A stretch of DNA of 64,000 nt, from positions 2,415,607 through 2,479,606 of the forward strand of contig NOKP01000004.1 in assembly GCA_002682825.1 (NCBI GenBank), written 5' to 3'. This DNA comes from Neonectria sp. B-13. Its lineage: Eukaryota; Ascomycota; Sordariomycetes; Hypocreales; Nectriaceae. Positions 22,402 to 32,820 of this stretch are shown here, piece after piece. Position numbers and translations under genes: made by a program. Numbering within the stretch: the first letter of the stretch is position 1; each line of letters opens with the position of its first letter. The notes beneath the pieces were generated by a model. The model was given only the letters and a program-made list of their open reading frames with translations, was not told the DNA's origin and ran no database searches.

Positions 22402-24669
22402 CTAAGGTCCTTGGATGTAGCCCCCCTTGACCAGGTTCTGCTCGAACATCTCGCGGCAGCGCACCTTGCTGCCCAGCCGCGCGCACAGCAGAAACGCGCC
22501 GCTGAGCTTGCGATGAAGGCTGTACGTCTCCTCGGGCGGCGGCGCCAGCCGCTCGTGCAGCATGACGGGGATGAGGGCCTTGACGCGCTCGGTGATGGTC
22601 TGGTCCTTGAAGTCGTAGACCTCGGGCGCCGAGGCGAGGAACGGCTCTGCGAGTGTGAGCACCGACTGCGTGTGCGCCTCGATCATGGCCTTGCTCTCGT
22701 GGCCCGTCAGGTAGCCCAGGCTCTCGGAGAGCGTCTTGACGGCGGCGCGGTCCGAACGCGAGGCGGCCTCGAGCAGCTGGACGTACTGCGTGACGAAGGC
22801 GTCTGGGTACTCGCGGGAGGCGCCAAAGTCAAGCAGCTCGAGCTTGTTGGTGTCTACGTTGTAGAGGAAGTTCGTCCAATTGGGGTCCGTCTGCATGAAC
22901 TTGAACTCTGTGATCTCGCGGAGGCAGAGTCGCAGGATGTGCGAGCCGATCCAGTCGCGCTGTTCTTGCGTAAAGGACGTGATGCGCGTGACTCCGGTGC
23001 CGTCCATCCAGTCCATGGTGATGACCTGCTTGCCCGAGGCCTCGGGGTAGACGGCCGGGACGAGGAAGACGTCCTGCTGGGCGCCGAGGAGCTCCCTGTA
23101 GCGGGTAGCGCACTCGGCTTCGCGCAGGTAGTCACACTCCCAACCAAGCTCGAGCCGGGCGTTGTCAATGGTCTTATTGAGGTACAGACCCTTGGGAAGG
23201 AGCTTGGTGGCCGTGAGGAGGATGCCGAGGTTGTCGAGATCCGAGTTGATGGAGTCGGCGACGCCGGGGAACTGGATCTTGACGGCGACGCGCTGGCCGT
23301 TGGACTTGAGAACGGCCTTGTGGACCTGGCCGATGGAGGCGGCGGCAATGGGCTTCTCCTCGAAGTCACTATACAGCTCTCGCCAGTCGGCCCCGAGATT
23401 CGCGGTGAGCACGCGGTCGCGCTGCCAAGCGGGCATGTAGTCGGCACGGTCCTGGACACGCTGCAGGACCTCCTGGATGGGGGCCGGCAGCATCTTGGTG
23501 TCCTGGAAGCTCATCATCTGGCCGAGCTTGAGGGCGGCGCCGCGCATGCGCGACAGCTTGGCGACTAGGCGCTCCATGTTCTTGCCGCTGAGGAGGACGG
23601 AGCCCTGGCCGCCACCGCCGAAGGCCCGGCTGACGCTCTCCGTCATGGCGCCGCCGAGCATGCCTGCGGCGAGGCCGCTATAGTTCCAGATGCGGCTGAT
23701 GCGTGAGGCTGGGACTGCGGACTCTCGGAGGGCGTGTACGGGGGTAGGTCGTGGCACAAATTCGGTGGTTGTCTGCTCTGTAGCTGGCTGCTTTACTGCC
23801 TCCGTGACGATCTCCCGGATCTCCTCGGTCTCCCTTGCGGCCGGGCTGCTGAACTGTGGCCGAGTCGAGGCAACCTTCTTTACTTCAGCCTGTGTCACTG
23901 GTTCAGTTGACGCTGGTTCAGTTGACGCTGGTTTAGTTGACACTGGTTTAGTTGACACTTGTTCAGTTGACACTGGTTCAGCTGCGGCTGGTTCAGCTGT
24001 TACTGGGGGCTCTTTGGCCTTGGTCTCAGACTTCTGAGGCTCTGGAGCAGCTGGCGCAGAGCTTTCCACAGACTGTACGAGAGGAGGCCGGCCCCAATGC
24101 CGTAAAGGATGCTCCTTAGCGGGACCTCCAGTCTGCGGGCGCCGATCCGGGCGTGGGGATTTCCCTTCTTTTCGTAGAGACTCTAATATTTTGGATCCCT
24201 TGGTGGTGTGAAAGATGTCGACGTCGATCCCCGGCGGTAGGTTTAGCTCCTCCTTCGTCTGTTCTTTTCGTGCTTGGCTTTGCCCGAAGCTTCGGACAGC
24301 GTCGGCGAAGGGGTCATTCTTTGGCTGCACAGGCTCATCTCCAGCGTCCAGCTTGATATCCCGTGCAATTGCACTCGTCTGTCCCTGGTTGTGCGCTCTC
24401 TCGGGCACGGGCGTCGTTGGCGGCGCTACCGGCGCATCTTCTTGGTTGGTGGCCTCATGGCTCGGATTCTCCCTCTCCGCGCTCGACTGGGCTTGCGTCT
24501 CAGTCTGCGGCGCCTGTCGCGCAGCTCTGCCTCTCAATACCGCCGCTATGCTCGACGTCCGGCTGTAGGTGTCGATCTGCCGGCTCCGAAGGGCGACATG
24601 CTTGGCGGCCACCGATCGGGAGACATTGAGGACGGCCGCGAGGTCGATGGCGAAATCGACGAACCTCAT
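22402..24669 (-). CDS. coq8: COQ8/ADCK3-type atypical kinase (UbiB family)
   Basis: This intronless gene encodes 755 aa from the ATG at 24669 (the first in-frame ATG, at 24744, would give 780). The kinase-like core occupies the C-terminal half and has the UbiB hallmarks: KxGQ motif (KLGQ near residue 382), the AAASIGQVH Ala-rich loop that replaces the glycine-rich loop, an invariant Lys in VAVKIQFPG, DPNWTNFLY as catalytic loop and LLDFGASREY as the DFG region. COQ8 supports coenzyme Q synthesis at the mitochondrial inner membrane. The N-terminal 300 residues are low complexity and include a 7-copy 15-bp repeat (see separate entry). The N-terminus MRFVDFAIDLAAVLNVSRSV resembles that of other fungal COQ8 proteins. 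Confidence 0.93.
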   Translation of the reverse strand: MRFVDFAIDLAAVLNVSRSVAAKHVALRSRQIDTYSRTSSIAAVLRGRAARQAPQTETQAQSSAERENPSHEATNQEDAPVAPPTTPVPERAHNQGQTSAIARDIKLDAGDEPVQPKNDPFADAVRSFGQSQARKEQTKEELNLPPGIDVDIFHTTKGSKILESLRKEGKSPRPDRRPQTGGPAKEHPLRHWGRPPLVQSVESSAPAAPEPQKSETKAKEPPVTAEPAAAEPVSTEQVSTKPVSTKPASTEPASTEPVTQAEVKKVASTRPQFSSPAARETEEIREIVTEAVKQPATEQTTTEFVPRPTPVHALRESAVPASRISRIWNYSGLAAGMLGGAMTESVSRAFGGGGQGSVLLSGKNMERLVAKLSRMRGAALKLGQMMSFQDTKMLPAPIQEVLQRVQDRADYMPAWQRDRVLTANLGADWRELYSDFEEKPIAAASIGQVHKAVLKSNGQRVAVKIQFPGVADSINSDLDNLGILLTATKLLPKGLYLNKTIDNARLELGWECDYLREAECATRYRELLGAQQDVFLVPAVYPEASGKQVITMDWMDGTGVTRITSFTQEQRDWIGSHILRLCLREITEFKFMQTDPNWTNFLYNVDTNKLELLDFGASREYPDAFVTQYVQLLEAASRSDRAAVKTLSESLGYLTGHESKAMIEAHTQSVLTLAEPFLASAPEVYDFKDQTITERVKALIPVMLHERLAPPPEETYSLHRKLSGAFLLCARLGSKVRCREMFEQNLVKGGYIQGP
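23896..24000 (-). repeat. Seven-copy 15-bp repeat inside the COQ8-like gene
   Basis: Seven imperfect copies of a 15-bp unit (plus-strand consensus CACTGGTTCAGTTGA) encode pentapeptides of the type EPVST, KPVST and EPAST in the disordered N-terminal region. The reading frame is preserved, so copy-number change would lengthen or shorten the linker without breaking the protein. Confidence 0.9.
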
Positions 24670-25338
24670 CGGGGCTGTTGGGCTACGCGGCCTCGAGTGA
24701 CCGGGCGTGCATTGACGAGGGATTTCGGTCTGGCGTGCTGGCAAGCAAGCTGGTCGCGAGATGTTGGTTTGGAGTTGCTCGCCGAAAAGTCGCCATGATT
24801 AAGTTGAGGGACATGCAACTAAGGGGGCTTAGAACGTGGACCAGCTCAGCATGACCACTACATTACCACTACGTACCTAGGATTTTCGTCCATCAGATAG
24901 AGAATCATAATTAGGCAATCTTAAGTTTGCACTTTAGTCTCTTTAGTAGTCTATTTTCATCTATGTGATGCCTAGTTCCCTGACAATTTGCATCTGTGCT
25001 GACAACTTGGAGAGTCACCATCATTCGGGTATCCAACACCTCTGGTACGAAACTCACTGCGCTGCTGACCGGTCATAGGTCGTAATGATAATATAAAGGC
25101 GGCTGTGAATGCCTTGCGGCCCCACAATTCTGTGCACCGAGGCTGTTTTCATTGAAGCCGCCTCATTTGGTGATGTCGTGCCATACTTGATGCCTAATGT
25201 CTAATCGCCTGCGAAGTGACACTAACAGAGTAGTCTTTGGCGATATAGTTCGTAGAAAGCAACCTGCAATTTGGCTTTGAGAAATGGGTTGGCGTTAATC
25301 TGGTGTGGCGATGTTGTGCTGTAAGCCAGGTCCCTAAC
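24670..25338. other. Intergenic region, COQ8 upstream / ESS2 downstream
   Basis: This 669-bp spacer lies between two minus-strand genes, downstream of ESS2 and upstream of the COQ8-like gene. It is AT-rich in the middle (about 24860-24970). It should hold the COQ8 promoter and the ESS2 3' UTR. I see no tRNA or small ORF. Confidence 0.4.
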
Positions 25339-26682
25339 TCATCCATTCGATCCCGATTTCGAGCTCACCCTGCTAACGGACCTCAAGAGCGATCCCCTAG
25401 GCTTCATGGGCGTCGACTGACCAAACGAGCTTCCCGAGGTTCGATTCCCGGGAGTGCCAACCTTGCTCCATAGCCTCTGTGCTGCAGGTGTCAAACCAGC
25501 CGAGACCCGCGGGCTGCTTGGGAATTTTGGCACTGGAGTCTTGTCCACCTTTCCGGTGAGCCCATTTCTCGACGACTCTTTTTTCGATTTTGCGATCTGG
25601 TCGACCATACGCTCATGCAAGCTTTCTCTCTTGCGCTGCTCCTGTAACCTAAAGGGGTTTGTTGAGGCGTCGCCAGGACCTAGGTCGATGATTGGGGCAG
25701 GCAAAGTAGGTTCCGGCTCGTCATCCTCATCGTCGACGAAGGCATAGCCGTTGACCCTGGGCGTCTCTCCTCCACCGACCACGCTCGAGTCTTGATCCTC
25801 GCGTCGTGGTTTCCCTGCAATGGCGTCCCGTACCGCAGACATGGTTGGAGAGGGTGGTCGCTCGGGGATATGAGGTTGCGGCATCCTCGTGTTTTGGTAA
25901 GCGATGGATTTGGGTGCCATCCTAGAGGCTTCCTCAGCCTTTTGCGAAACGGTGAGGACCCCATCTTCAACACCCTCGGCGCCAAACATTAGGGTGTTTC
26001 TGGGTTTAGCGTCCCACGTATCTGGCCGAGCCGGTCGATCGTCCTTGTCTTTGATGGCCAACCGGTCACGCTTGTGACCGTCATCCAGCTTATCCTGGAC
26101 CTCCTTCTGCTTGATCATTTGCTTCGAGGGAAGCTTGTTGCCGCGCCAGAGCCAGGCATACTTGTCGGCCTTCTTCTGGTTCTGCTTGTCGACAAGCTTG
26201 TAGAAGCTCTCATTATCCTCGCTGGTGTAGGTTTCCTGGAACTTTGAGAGACTTATGTTTGTGTTTAGGCGTGATTGAGGTTCTGCAACCGTGGAAGCGA
26301 CGGAGGAGACGGAGGCAGGGGTATTTGCGCCGTAGGCAGACGGGGTACGATCTCCACTGGCAAACGGCCTTGACCGCGACCGCAAAGATGGCTTTTGTCG
26401 TCCCGGGGTCATGACCTGATGAAGTCTCCGGCTAGCGCTTGAGATCCAAGCGGCATCCTTGGACTCGAGGGCATCCAGGTACTCCTGTTGGGTCTCGGTC
26501 TCCAGCAGCCCAGGGAAGAAGTCGCGGGCGATGATTTGGGAGAGGGTTTCCGTGTAGGAGTCTTCATCCAGGACCTTTCTGGGGCGCTTGATCTTCTTTG
26601 CTGGGGGAGGCGGCGGCATCAAGTCCGTCTCGGTCCTCTTGCGAACCAGGGCACTGGAGGTGCCTGACTGCGATGGATCCAT
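25339..26682 (-). CDS. ESS2 / DGCR14 spliceosome-associated protein
   Basis: This single exon encodes 447 aa. The N-terminal hallmark of the ESS2 family is intact: KIKRPRKVLDEDSYTETL, then IARDFFPGL and a short acidic-aromatic stretch (residues about 30-75). A Ser-rich region follows, then the conserved LSKFQETYTSEDNESFYKL block and a WLWRGN segment. The C-terminal third carries TPRVNGYAFVDDE and a Ser/Gly-rich basic tail with the GTPGNRTSG motif. ESS2 homologues join the activated and catalytic spliceosome; the fission yeast homologue is Bis1. It is divergent from PPT1. Confidence 0.93.
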   Translation of the reverse strand: MDPSQSGTSSALVRKRTETDLMPPPPPAKKIKRPRKVLDEDSYTETLSQIIARDFFPGLLETETQQEYLDALESKDAAWISSASRRLHQVMTPGRQKPSLRSRSRPFASGDRTPSAYGANTPASVSSVASTVAEPQSRLNTNISLSKFQETYTSEDNESFYKLVDKQNQKKADKYAWLWRGNKLPSKQMIKQKEVQDKLDDGHKRDRLAIKDKDDRPARPDTWDAKPRNTLMFGAEGVEDGVLTVSQKAEEASRMAPKSIAYQNTRMPQPHIPERPPSPTMSAVRDAIAGKPRREDQDSSVVGGGETPRVNGYAFVDDEDDEPEPTLPAPIIDLGPGDASTNPFRLQEQRKRESLHERMVDQIAKSKKESSRNGLTGKVDKTPVPKFPSSPRVSAGLTPAAQRLWSKVGTPGNRTSGSSFGQSTPMKPRGSLLRSVSRVSSKSGSNG

Positions 26683-27612
26683 GTTTGACGCGACCTCAGC
26701 GCAAACAAAGATGGGCGACTTGGGAACAGGCGGCGTCTAGAGCCTTGTGTGCGGGCCCTAGGGAAACAACAGAGAGATCTTGAAGGAAAGGAAAGCAAGT
26801 CTCGCGTTGGAGTTGGCAACAGCTGGAGCCTGAAGCTGCCTGGAGCCGCATGCGACGTTGAAAGAGAGTCAGCGGCGACGATGGCCAAGACGATTGGTGG
26901 GGCCGGAAAACAGGTGGGCGGCGCCGCGGTGGGTGGGATGCATATGCAACTATGCGATCCCCGCTTGTCAACCTGAGTCCTGGCTCCCTGGCTCCCTGTT
27001 ATCCCTCCTCGGCGGGCTTGCTGCGGGTGGCGATCGATCTTGTTGGGGCGACCTCGGACCCGAACTCCTTGCGCTGGGAGGCGCACGCTAGAGGTTACTG
27101 GTTTGGGCAAAGGCCGCAGGGCACCCAGAGCCTGTGGCGACCTGGAGCAGCCTGAACCAGCCAGTAGGGCACCCTGTATCCTGTCCCTCCTAGGTACTTC
27201 GTACTCTGTAAGGCAAGGTAGGGCAAACGGGCCGGCATCAATGACGCTGGTGCAGGGCGCCTGGAAGCTTCGCCCGTCCCGCTCCACCAAACGCTGCCCG
27301 CCAAAGCCCAAAAGTCTTGCAGCCTTTCCCTCTTCCCGTCGTGAACCGCTGAATCTTCGTCCCTTGGCAGCCTCGCCAACCCTTCACGTACCTCCTGCGG
27401 ATTTCCAGACGCTTCTTTTGCGAACCTGCTCCTCGTCTCGACAAGCATCTTTCCGAGTGGTTCAAGGAAGCGCTTCCTGCTGCGCTCGGCGCATTCTCCC
27501 AGCATCTCGGAGCCCGAGTCCCACCCCCGACCTTCCATCCTGAGCTTCCCCACGTTCTTCCCTCGGTGAATCCTCCTCGAAGCCTCGTCTCAACTCCCTT
27601 CGCTCCGTCACC
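26683..27612. promoter_or_regulatory. Divergent promoter region, ESS2 / PPT1
   Basis: This 930-bp spacer separates divergent genes. The PPT1-proximal 250 bp are pyrimidine-rich, with clusters of CCTTC and CTCG like a 5' UTR. A poly-pyrimidine/GC block with GTACTTCGTACTCTGT lies near 27195-27210. Open frames of 150-230 codons cross the region on both strands but show no family resemblance, so I treat them as noncoding. Confidence 0.4.
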
Positions 27613-29410
27613 ATGTCGCAAGAAGCCGTCGACCTCAAGAACCAGGGCAACAAGGCCTTTGCCGCTGGCGACTGGCCCACCGCCATTGATTTCTACTCCA
27701 AGGCCATCGCGCTCAACGACAAGGAGCCCACATTCTACACCAACCGTGCCCAGGTTCGCAAGCCTCCCGCCGCCATATATCTGCGACCGCAGCTGTAAAA
27801 CTCTCTTGCTGACTTTTGGGCTCTTTCAAATAAATAGGCGTACATCAAGACCGAAGCCTACGGATATGCCATCGCCGATACGACGACTGCCATCAAGCTC
27901 AACCCAAAGCTGATCAAGGTGCGCTACCCCTCCCCATAACCCGCCGATCCCGGACGAGCGCTGAAGTGAACTGTTGCAATATTTTAGGCGTACTACCGAC
28001 GAGGTTTAGCAAAGACGGCGATTTTGCACCCCAAGGATGCCCTCGACGACTTCAAGGAATGCGTCAAGCTTGACCCTAGCAGTAAGGATGCAAAGCTCAA
28101 GTTGGAGGAATGCAAGAGGGTCGTGCGGCAGCGGGCCTTCTTTGCGGCCATCGAGGTCGAAGATGAGCCTTCCGCGGCCGAGGGTCTTGACTTGAGCTCC
28201 ATGATTGTGGAGCCTGCGTACGACGGTGTTGAATTGGGAGACACCATGACTCAGGAGTTTATTGATGACATGACGGAGAGGTTCAAGACCGGCAAGAAGC
28301 TTCACCGAAAATATGTCTACCAGATCATCCTTGCTGTCAGGAAGGTTGTCTACGATGAACCTACCATGGTTGAGGTTGACATCCCCGAGGATGTCCAAAT
28401 GACCGTCTGCGGTGACACCCACGGTAGGTGGCTACTGAGACAATCACCACAGGAAAACTACTGACAAATTTTCTAGGCCAATACTTCGATCTGATGGAGC
28501 TTTTCCGTCTCAACGGGACCCCTAACGACAAGCACTGGTACCTCTTCAATGGTGACTTCGTGGACCGAGGCTCGTGGTCGACCGAGATTGCCCTGCTTCT
28601 CTACGCTTACAAGTGGATGCGACCGAAGAATTTCTTCCTCAACCGCGGAAACCACGAAACGGATGACATGAACCGGGCCTACGGGTTCGAGGGTGAATGC
28701 AAGGCCAAGTACAACGAGAGGTGAGACGACCCCTCACACGAACCCCTGACGCCAATGCTGACCAAGACACAGAGTATTCAAGTTGTTCTCCGAGAGTTTC
28801 TCTGCCCTGCCGCTGGCTACTCTTATTGGCAAGAAGTACCTGGTTCTTCACGGAGGCTTGTTTTCTGACGACAGTGTCACTCTGGATGACATTCGGAAAC
28901 TGAACCGACACGGCCAGCGACAACCTGGCCAGGCTGGCTTGATGATGGAAATGTTGTGGACCGACCCTCAAGAGGAGCCAGGCCGCGGTCCTAGTAAGCG
29001 AGGTGTTGGTATGCAGTTCGGTCCCGACATCACCAAGCAGTTCTGTGAGAAGAACGGCCTCGAGGCCGTCATTCGCAGCCACGAAGTCCGCATGGATGGC
29101 TACGAGGTTCAGCACGATGGTCGTTGCATCACTGGTATGTGATTCTATGGGATCCCCACATGCGCGCTGCCTTTAACTGACTTTTTCTAGTTTTCTCTGC
29201 GCCTAGATATTGTGATTCCACGGAGAACCGGGGTGCCTACATCAACATTGGCTCCGACTATAAGCTCAAGTTCGAGCAGTTCGATGCTGTGCCGCATCCT
29301 GACATCCGCCCGATGGTGAGTCCAATCCCCTGATTGATGCATGATTCTCAGAATGAGAGCTAACACATTCATAGGCGTATGCCCAAAGCTCTCTCATGTC
29401 GTCCCTGTGA
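27613..29410 (+). CDS. ppt1: Serine/threonine protein phosphatase PPT1 (PP5 type)
   Basis: The seven exons (27613-27753, 27838-27918, 27988-28423, 28477-28720, 28773-29134, 29191-29315, 29375-29410) encode 474 aa, the usual PP5 size. Residues 1-115 are three TPR repeats (EAVDLKNQGNKAFAAGDW, then FYTNRAQ, then YYRRGLAKTAI); these bind Hsp90 and autoinhibit the enzyme. The catalytic domain has every metallophosphatase motif: GDTHGQ, GDFVDRG, RGNHE, HGGLF and the RSHEVRMDGYE and FSAPRYCD segments. PPT1 dephosphorylates Hsp90 and its clients in cytosol and nucleus. The last exon is only 36 nt (AYAQSSLMSSL). It converges with POP8. Confidence 0.96.
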
Positions 29411-29601
29411 TGCAAGAGCGAGGCGTATGGGTTGACGTGAGGATAGGGATAGAGGCCTTGTGTGGACGGCCAGGTCAAGACATATCCCGGGCGTCTGGGA
29501 ACGGTGCATTTGCAAGGGCGGGATGATAAAAATGTCCACATGCATTTATACCCATCTAGATGAAAAAAAATTGTTGTTGGGTTGAGTAGCAACTGATACT
29601 G

Positions 29602-30033
29602 TCATGAGTTCCAAAGTCGATCTTGGCCGTCAGTCCCAACCATGGCACCCAGCCAGTCCGAGCACTGTCGGACCTGAAGCACGCACTGGGCCCCGTTGTC
29701 GTTGGTCCCCTTCCATGCCGTGATGGCTGCGGCGAAAGACCCCAGGTCCGGCCGCGGGACGCGCAGCCAGCAGTGGCTCCCCTGGACCTTGAGGATGTCG
29801 AGCGAGATGGCTGCACCTGTGATGCCCAGGAATTGCCGTAGAGCTGTGGTACAGTACGATTTGACCTGTAGGTTGTCCAGTTCGACGGGTGCGGCGCCGT
29901 CGGTGACGAGCTCAAGATGGGCGTAGGAGAAGGGCGGGGCCTTGATGGTGCAGGTGAGGATGTCGTGGGATTTCTGCAGGTCTTTTTGCTGGAAAATGGA
30001 CTTTTGGGTCCCGGGCTCTCCGGGTTGGGCCAT
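29602..30033 (-). CDS. RNase P/MRP protein subunit Pop8-like
   Basis: This single exon encodes 143 aa. The segment KAPPFSYAHLELVTD, followed by LDNLQVKSYCTTALRQFLGITGAA and a SHCWLRVPRPD block, matches the Rpp14/Pop5-like Pop8 fold of fungi. Pop8 is a small protein of RNase P, which trims tRNA 5' ends, and RNase MRP, which cuts pre-rRNA. The protein is short and diverges quickly, so the family call is less certain than for its neighbours. It is convergent with PPT1 and divergent from SPT4. Confidence 0.75.
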   Translation of the reverse strand: MAQPGEPGTQKSIFQQKDLQKSHDILTCTIKAPPFSYAHLELVTDGAAPVELDNLQVKSYCTTALRQFLGITGAAISLDILKVQGSHCWLRVPRPDLGSFAAAITAWKGTNDNGAQCVLQVRQCSDWLGAMVGTDGQDRLWNS

Positions 30034-30345
30034 GACGGGGTAGTTTGGCCTTGTCCTTTAATGAGATTTGTTGACTTGCGAAGCTGTGAATGCCCGTTAA
30101 GAACTTAGATAGAGTGGTAGACTAGAACCTGGTTCTTCATGGTGGAGTGCAAAGTGGATACTGTCTTTGTTGCAACAATCGCTTAGTTGCATACCCGCCT
30201 GTTGGAATCTGGGGACAATGAACTCCGTCTTGCCCATTGCGAACCCTCCAGTCTCATCAACCACAGCCCTTCGTCTTCCCTCGAACAACGCCCGCCCGCC
30301 TCGTCGCACCAAGCCCTCCAACAAACCGCCCGGGGCGCCCGCACC
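30034..30345. promoter_or_regulatory. Divergent promoter, POP8 / SPT4
   Basis: This compact 312-bp spacer separates two divergent RNA-related genes. The SPT4 side is C-rich (30240-30340) as in many fungal 5' UTRs. No TATA box is seen. Confidence 0.4.
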
Positions 30346-30842
30346 ATGTCGACCTCGGCCAACTTCGTCACGCCCGGCCAGCAGCGCCACCTGCGCGCCT
30401 GCATGGTGTGCTCCATCGTCATGACATACACCGTACGCCCGCCTTTCCGCCTTGGCCAGTGCCTTTCTTGCTGACCTGTTTTTCTCCAGCGCTTCCGCGA
30501 CGAGGGCTGCCCCAACTGCGAAGAGTTCCTGCACCTCGCCGGCTCCCAGGACCAGATTGAGAGCTGCACGTCGCAGGTCTTCGAGGGTGTCATCACGCTT
30601 GCTAACCCGGCGCGCTCCTGGATCGCCAAGTGGCAGCGTCTCGACGGCTATGTCGGCGGTGTCTACGCCATCAAGGTCTCCGGCCAGCTGCCTGATGAGA
30701 TTCGCATCACCCTCGAGGAGGAATATAGGATATCGTACATCCCGTAAGTAGCACCCACTCAGAGCGACTGAAACCAGGTTTGGCTAACTGATAATTTTCG
30801 CCTGGCAGACGAGACGGCACGGAAACGGAGACGGACTCTTAG
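30346..30842 (+). CDS. spt4: Transcription elongation factor SPT4
   Basis: The three exons (30346-30432, 30490-30743, 30809-30842) encode 124 aa. The four zinc-binding cysteines are present as CMVCSIV and CPNCEEF, the second pair falling after intron 1. Conserved segments [19 protein letters not shown] and GVYAIKVSG follow. The C-terminus is acidic (ETETDS). SPT4 pairs with SPT5 (DSIF) and keeps RNA polymerase II processive. The ATG at 30346 is chosen because the protein then begins just before the conserved [14 protein letters not shown]. Confidence 0.95.
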
Positions 30843-31091
30843 GCAGAGTCTTGACGACGATTTCTTGTTGATATTACTATTTTTTGGCGAATACGGCGTT
30901 GGACTGGGATGGGATGGAGGGCCATATGGAGAACCCAAGAGTTGTCATGTGAAAAAAAGTCATCATTGTGGTATCTATCGTAGACAAATCCGCATTAAGC
31001 CGAACGCCCCGGCATGCTTTGAACCATCATTCTAAGTGCTCCCAAACGCCATTTCATACCCTTAGCCAACATAAGCCTTCTGAAGCCCAAT

Positions 31092-32096
31092 CTAGCTGCT
31101 CCTTTGCTTCTTGCTTGGAGGCATGCTGAATCCAGCGGGCGACCGAGATCGCTTCTTCTCCATCTCCTCCTTCATGATACGCTCCGCCTCACTCATCTTT
31201 TTAGGCTGCTCTGCCATGGCGGCCTTTTTGGACCCGGAAGCCAAGGCGTTCTTCTTGGCCTGCGCGAAGACGTTTTTCGTTTGTGGTTTGCCTCCCAGCT
31301 TCATCGATATGCCGCCAAACCCACTGGGCTTGGCAGGTGCAACTCCAGAGTCTTTAGACTTTCCTGTATCACCGCTGGCATCGGCAGACTTGGGCGCCTC
31401 AGCCCCAGAATCAGGGGCTGCCGGCGCAGGACTTTCGGAGGTCGTGGCCGGTTTGGAGCCAAATGACAGTTTGATCTTCTCGCCGTCTTGTCTCTTCAGT
31501 TCGCGTGCTTCGTTGTCCTCCTCTGGCTGATCGTCCTTGACACCCGTCGCCGTCTGGGCTCGTCGAATTTGCTCCCGAATCATGCGCTGCTCCAGCTCCT
31601 CATTGCCTTGATCCTGAGCCTCCTTTCGACGCAGAGCCTCTTTTCTCCGCAAGGCCTCGGGCGAGTTGTCGATCCAGGAGATGTGTAGGCCCTTGTCATT
31701 TTCCTCCACCCGGCAGATACCCTCACGCCCAAGATGTTTGGCGAACTCGGTGAGCGACGGCCACTTGGTTGAGTTCATGTGGACGTGCTCCTTGTTGGCA
31801 ATGTATTCCTGGTAGAACCTGTTCATCATGACCTGCTTCTCGCCGTGGCCGGTCCTGAGGAGCTGGACGAAGTCGCTCTGGAACTGCTTGCTGTAGTCGT
31901 TGATGAACTTCTTGGGGTCCTCGCCGACGACAAGCATCTGGCGGACGTGGCTCTCAGACTGAGTGTGCATCTTGAAGCCGTTTGCGTCGCGACACTGCTT
32001 CTCGCAGACCTGGCAGTACCAGCGAAGGCGCTGGAGACCCTTCATCTTCATGCGATTGGCGACATATTTCGTCGATCCGATCTCGGCTTTACCCAT
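31092..32096 (-). CDS. KIN17 homologue, C2H2 zinc-finger nucleic-acid-binding protein
   Basis: This single exon encodes 334 aa. The family signature opens the protein: MGKAEIGSTKYVANRMK, then a C2H2 finger (CQVCEKQCRDANGFKMH followed by His about residue 50). The KIN17 winged-helix domain follows, with the FVQLLRTGHGEKQV and NRFYQEYIANKEHVHMN segments up to about residue 165. The rest is charged, with LRRKEALRRKEA helices and a basic C-terminal tail (KRSRSPAGFSMPPSKKQRSS). The C-terminal KOW/SH3-like region of animal KIN17 is absent, as is common in fungi. The protein is tied to DNA repair and pre-mRNA splicing complexes. It diverges from YJU2. Confidence 0.94.
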   Translation of the reverse strand: MGKAEIGSTKYVANRMKMKGLQRLRWYCQVCEKQCRDANGFKMHTQSESHVRQMLVVGEDPKKFINDYSKQFQSDFVQLLRTGHGEKQVMMNRFYQEYIANKEHVHMNSTKWPSLTEFAKHLGREGICRVEENDKGLHISWIDNSPEALRRKEALRRKEAQDQGNEELEQRMIREQIRRAQTATGVKDDQPEEDNEARELKRQDGEKIKLSFGSKPATTSESPAPAAPDSGAEAPKSADASGDTGKSKDSGVAPAKPSGFGGISMKLGGKPQTKNVFAQAKKNALASGSKKAAMAEQPKKMSEAERIMKEEMEKKRSRSPAGFSMPPSKKQRSS

Positions 32097-32820
32097 GGTG
32101 GGCTGTGGAAGATGGGTGTGTTGGTGATCAAGTGGGTGGACGGACTTGTTGTATCGTCGATTTTGTGTGGGTTCGCCGGTTGATCGATTTGTTGCAACCC
32201 AGTGCTCGGAATGGGGACGTCGACAGAAATTCGTGATGTTGGACTGTCGAATGGTGGAGGTTGATAGAGGCTCTGGCCGGGTTTAAAGTGGAAGTGTGGG
32301 GATATTTAAATCAGACTTAGTGTCAGCGCCGCTCTTAGTCAGCCTCACGAGAGTCACAAAGGTTTCTTACTTCTTAAGCTCACAAGGTCCCCTGAATTCC
32401 TGTGACGTTATAACTTAGTTCGTAATTCTGTTTTTGCAACCTTGAAGGAATGGGTCTATCATTTTCAGGTAAAGAAACTCGAGTTTTTCGTACCAATAAT
32501 AGCATGTGACTTTGTAGCAGTGGAACCTTCAACCGCCAGTCCTTTACAAGACAACTCCCAGCTAAAGCGGCGTGCTTTAGGCACGTCACTTGTTGCTGCG
32601 GCTGAACCGGGGCATCGATGCCTGGGCTTCCTTTCTGAGCCGGCATTTATCCGACCCAAACCTTGAAACTTGGGATTCGTCGCATCGCGATTCTGACCTT
32701 AATCTCACATCGGACTTTCTCGCCTTTGATCAGATCAAGTCTCCCACCCGCGCAACGATATCTGGTTTCCGATTATCTTCCCTGCATCTCTGATCCGGTC
32801 TACGAGACAAGTTTGCCAAC
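32097..32820. promoter_or_regulatory. Divergent promoter, KIN17 / YJU2
   Basis: This 724-bp shared upstream region separates two splicing-associated genes. It is AT-richer in the middle (32280-32510) and C-rich close to the YJU2 start. I see no further structured element. Confidence 0.4.

Noticed and set aside
22411..23568. Long plus-strand open frame (385 aa) opposite the COQ8-like gene
   Set aside because: It is an antisense shadow: the minus strand in the same DNA encodes clear UbiB motifs, and the plus-strand product is Leu/Gly/Val-rich without family resemblance.
25432..25455. B-box-like GGTTCGATTCC, suggesting a tRNA gene
   Set aside because: The sequence lies inside the ESS2 coding region and encodes the conserved GTPGNRTSG segment on the minus strand; no A box or cloverleaf is present.
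26619..27311. Minus-strand 230-codon frame upstream of ESS2
   Set aside because: The extra residues before the conserved ESS2 start have no domain, and the segment lies in the divergent promoter with PPT1.
30097..30629. Overlapping antisense frames across SPT4
   Set aside because: They are shadows of the SPT4 exons, which carry the zinc-binding cysteines and conserved SPT4 segments.
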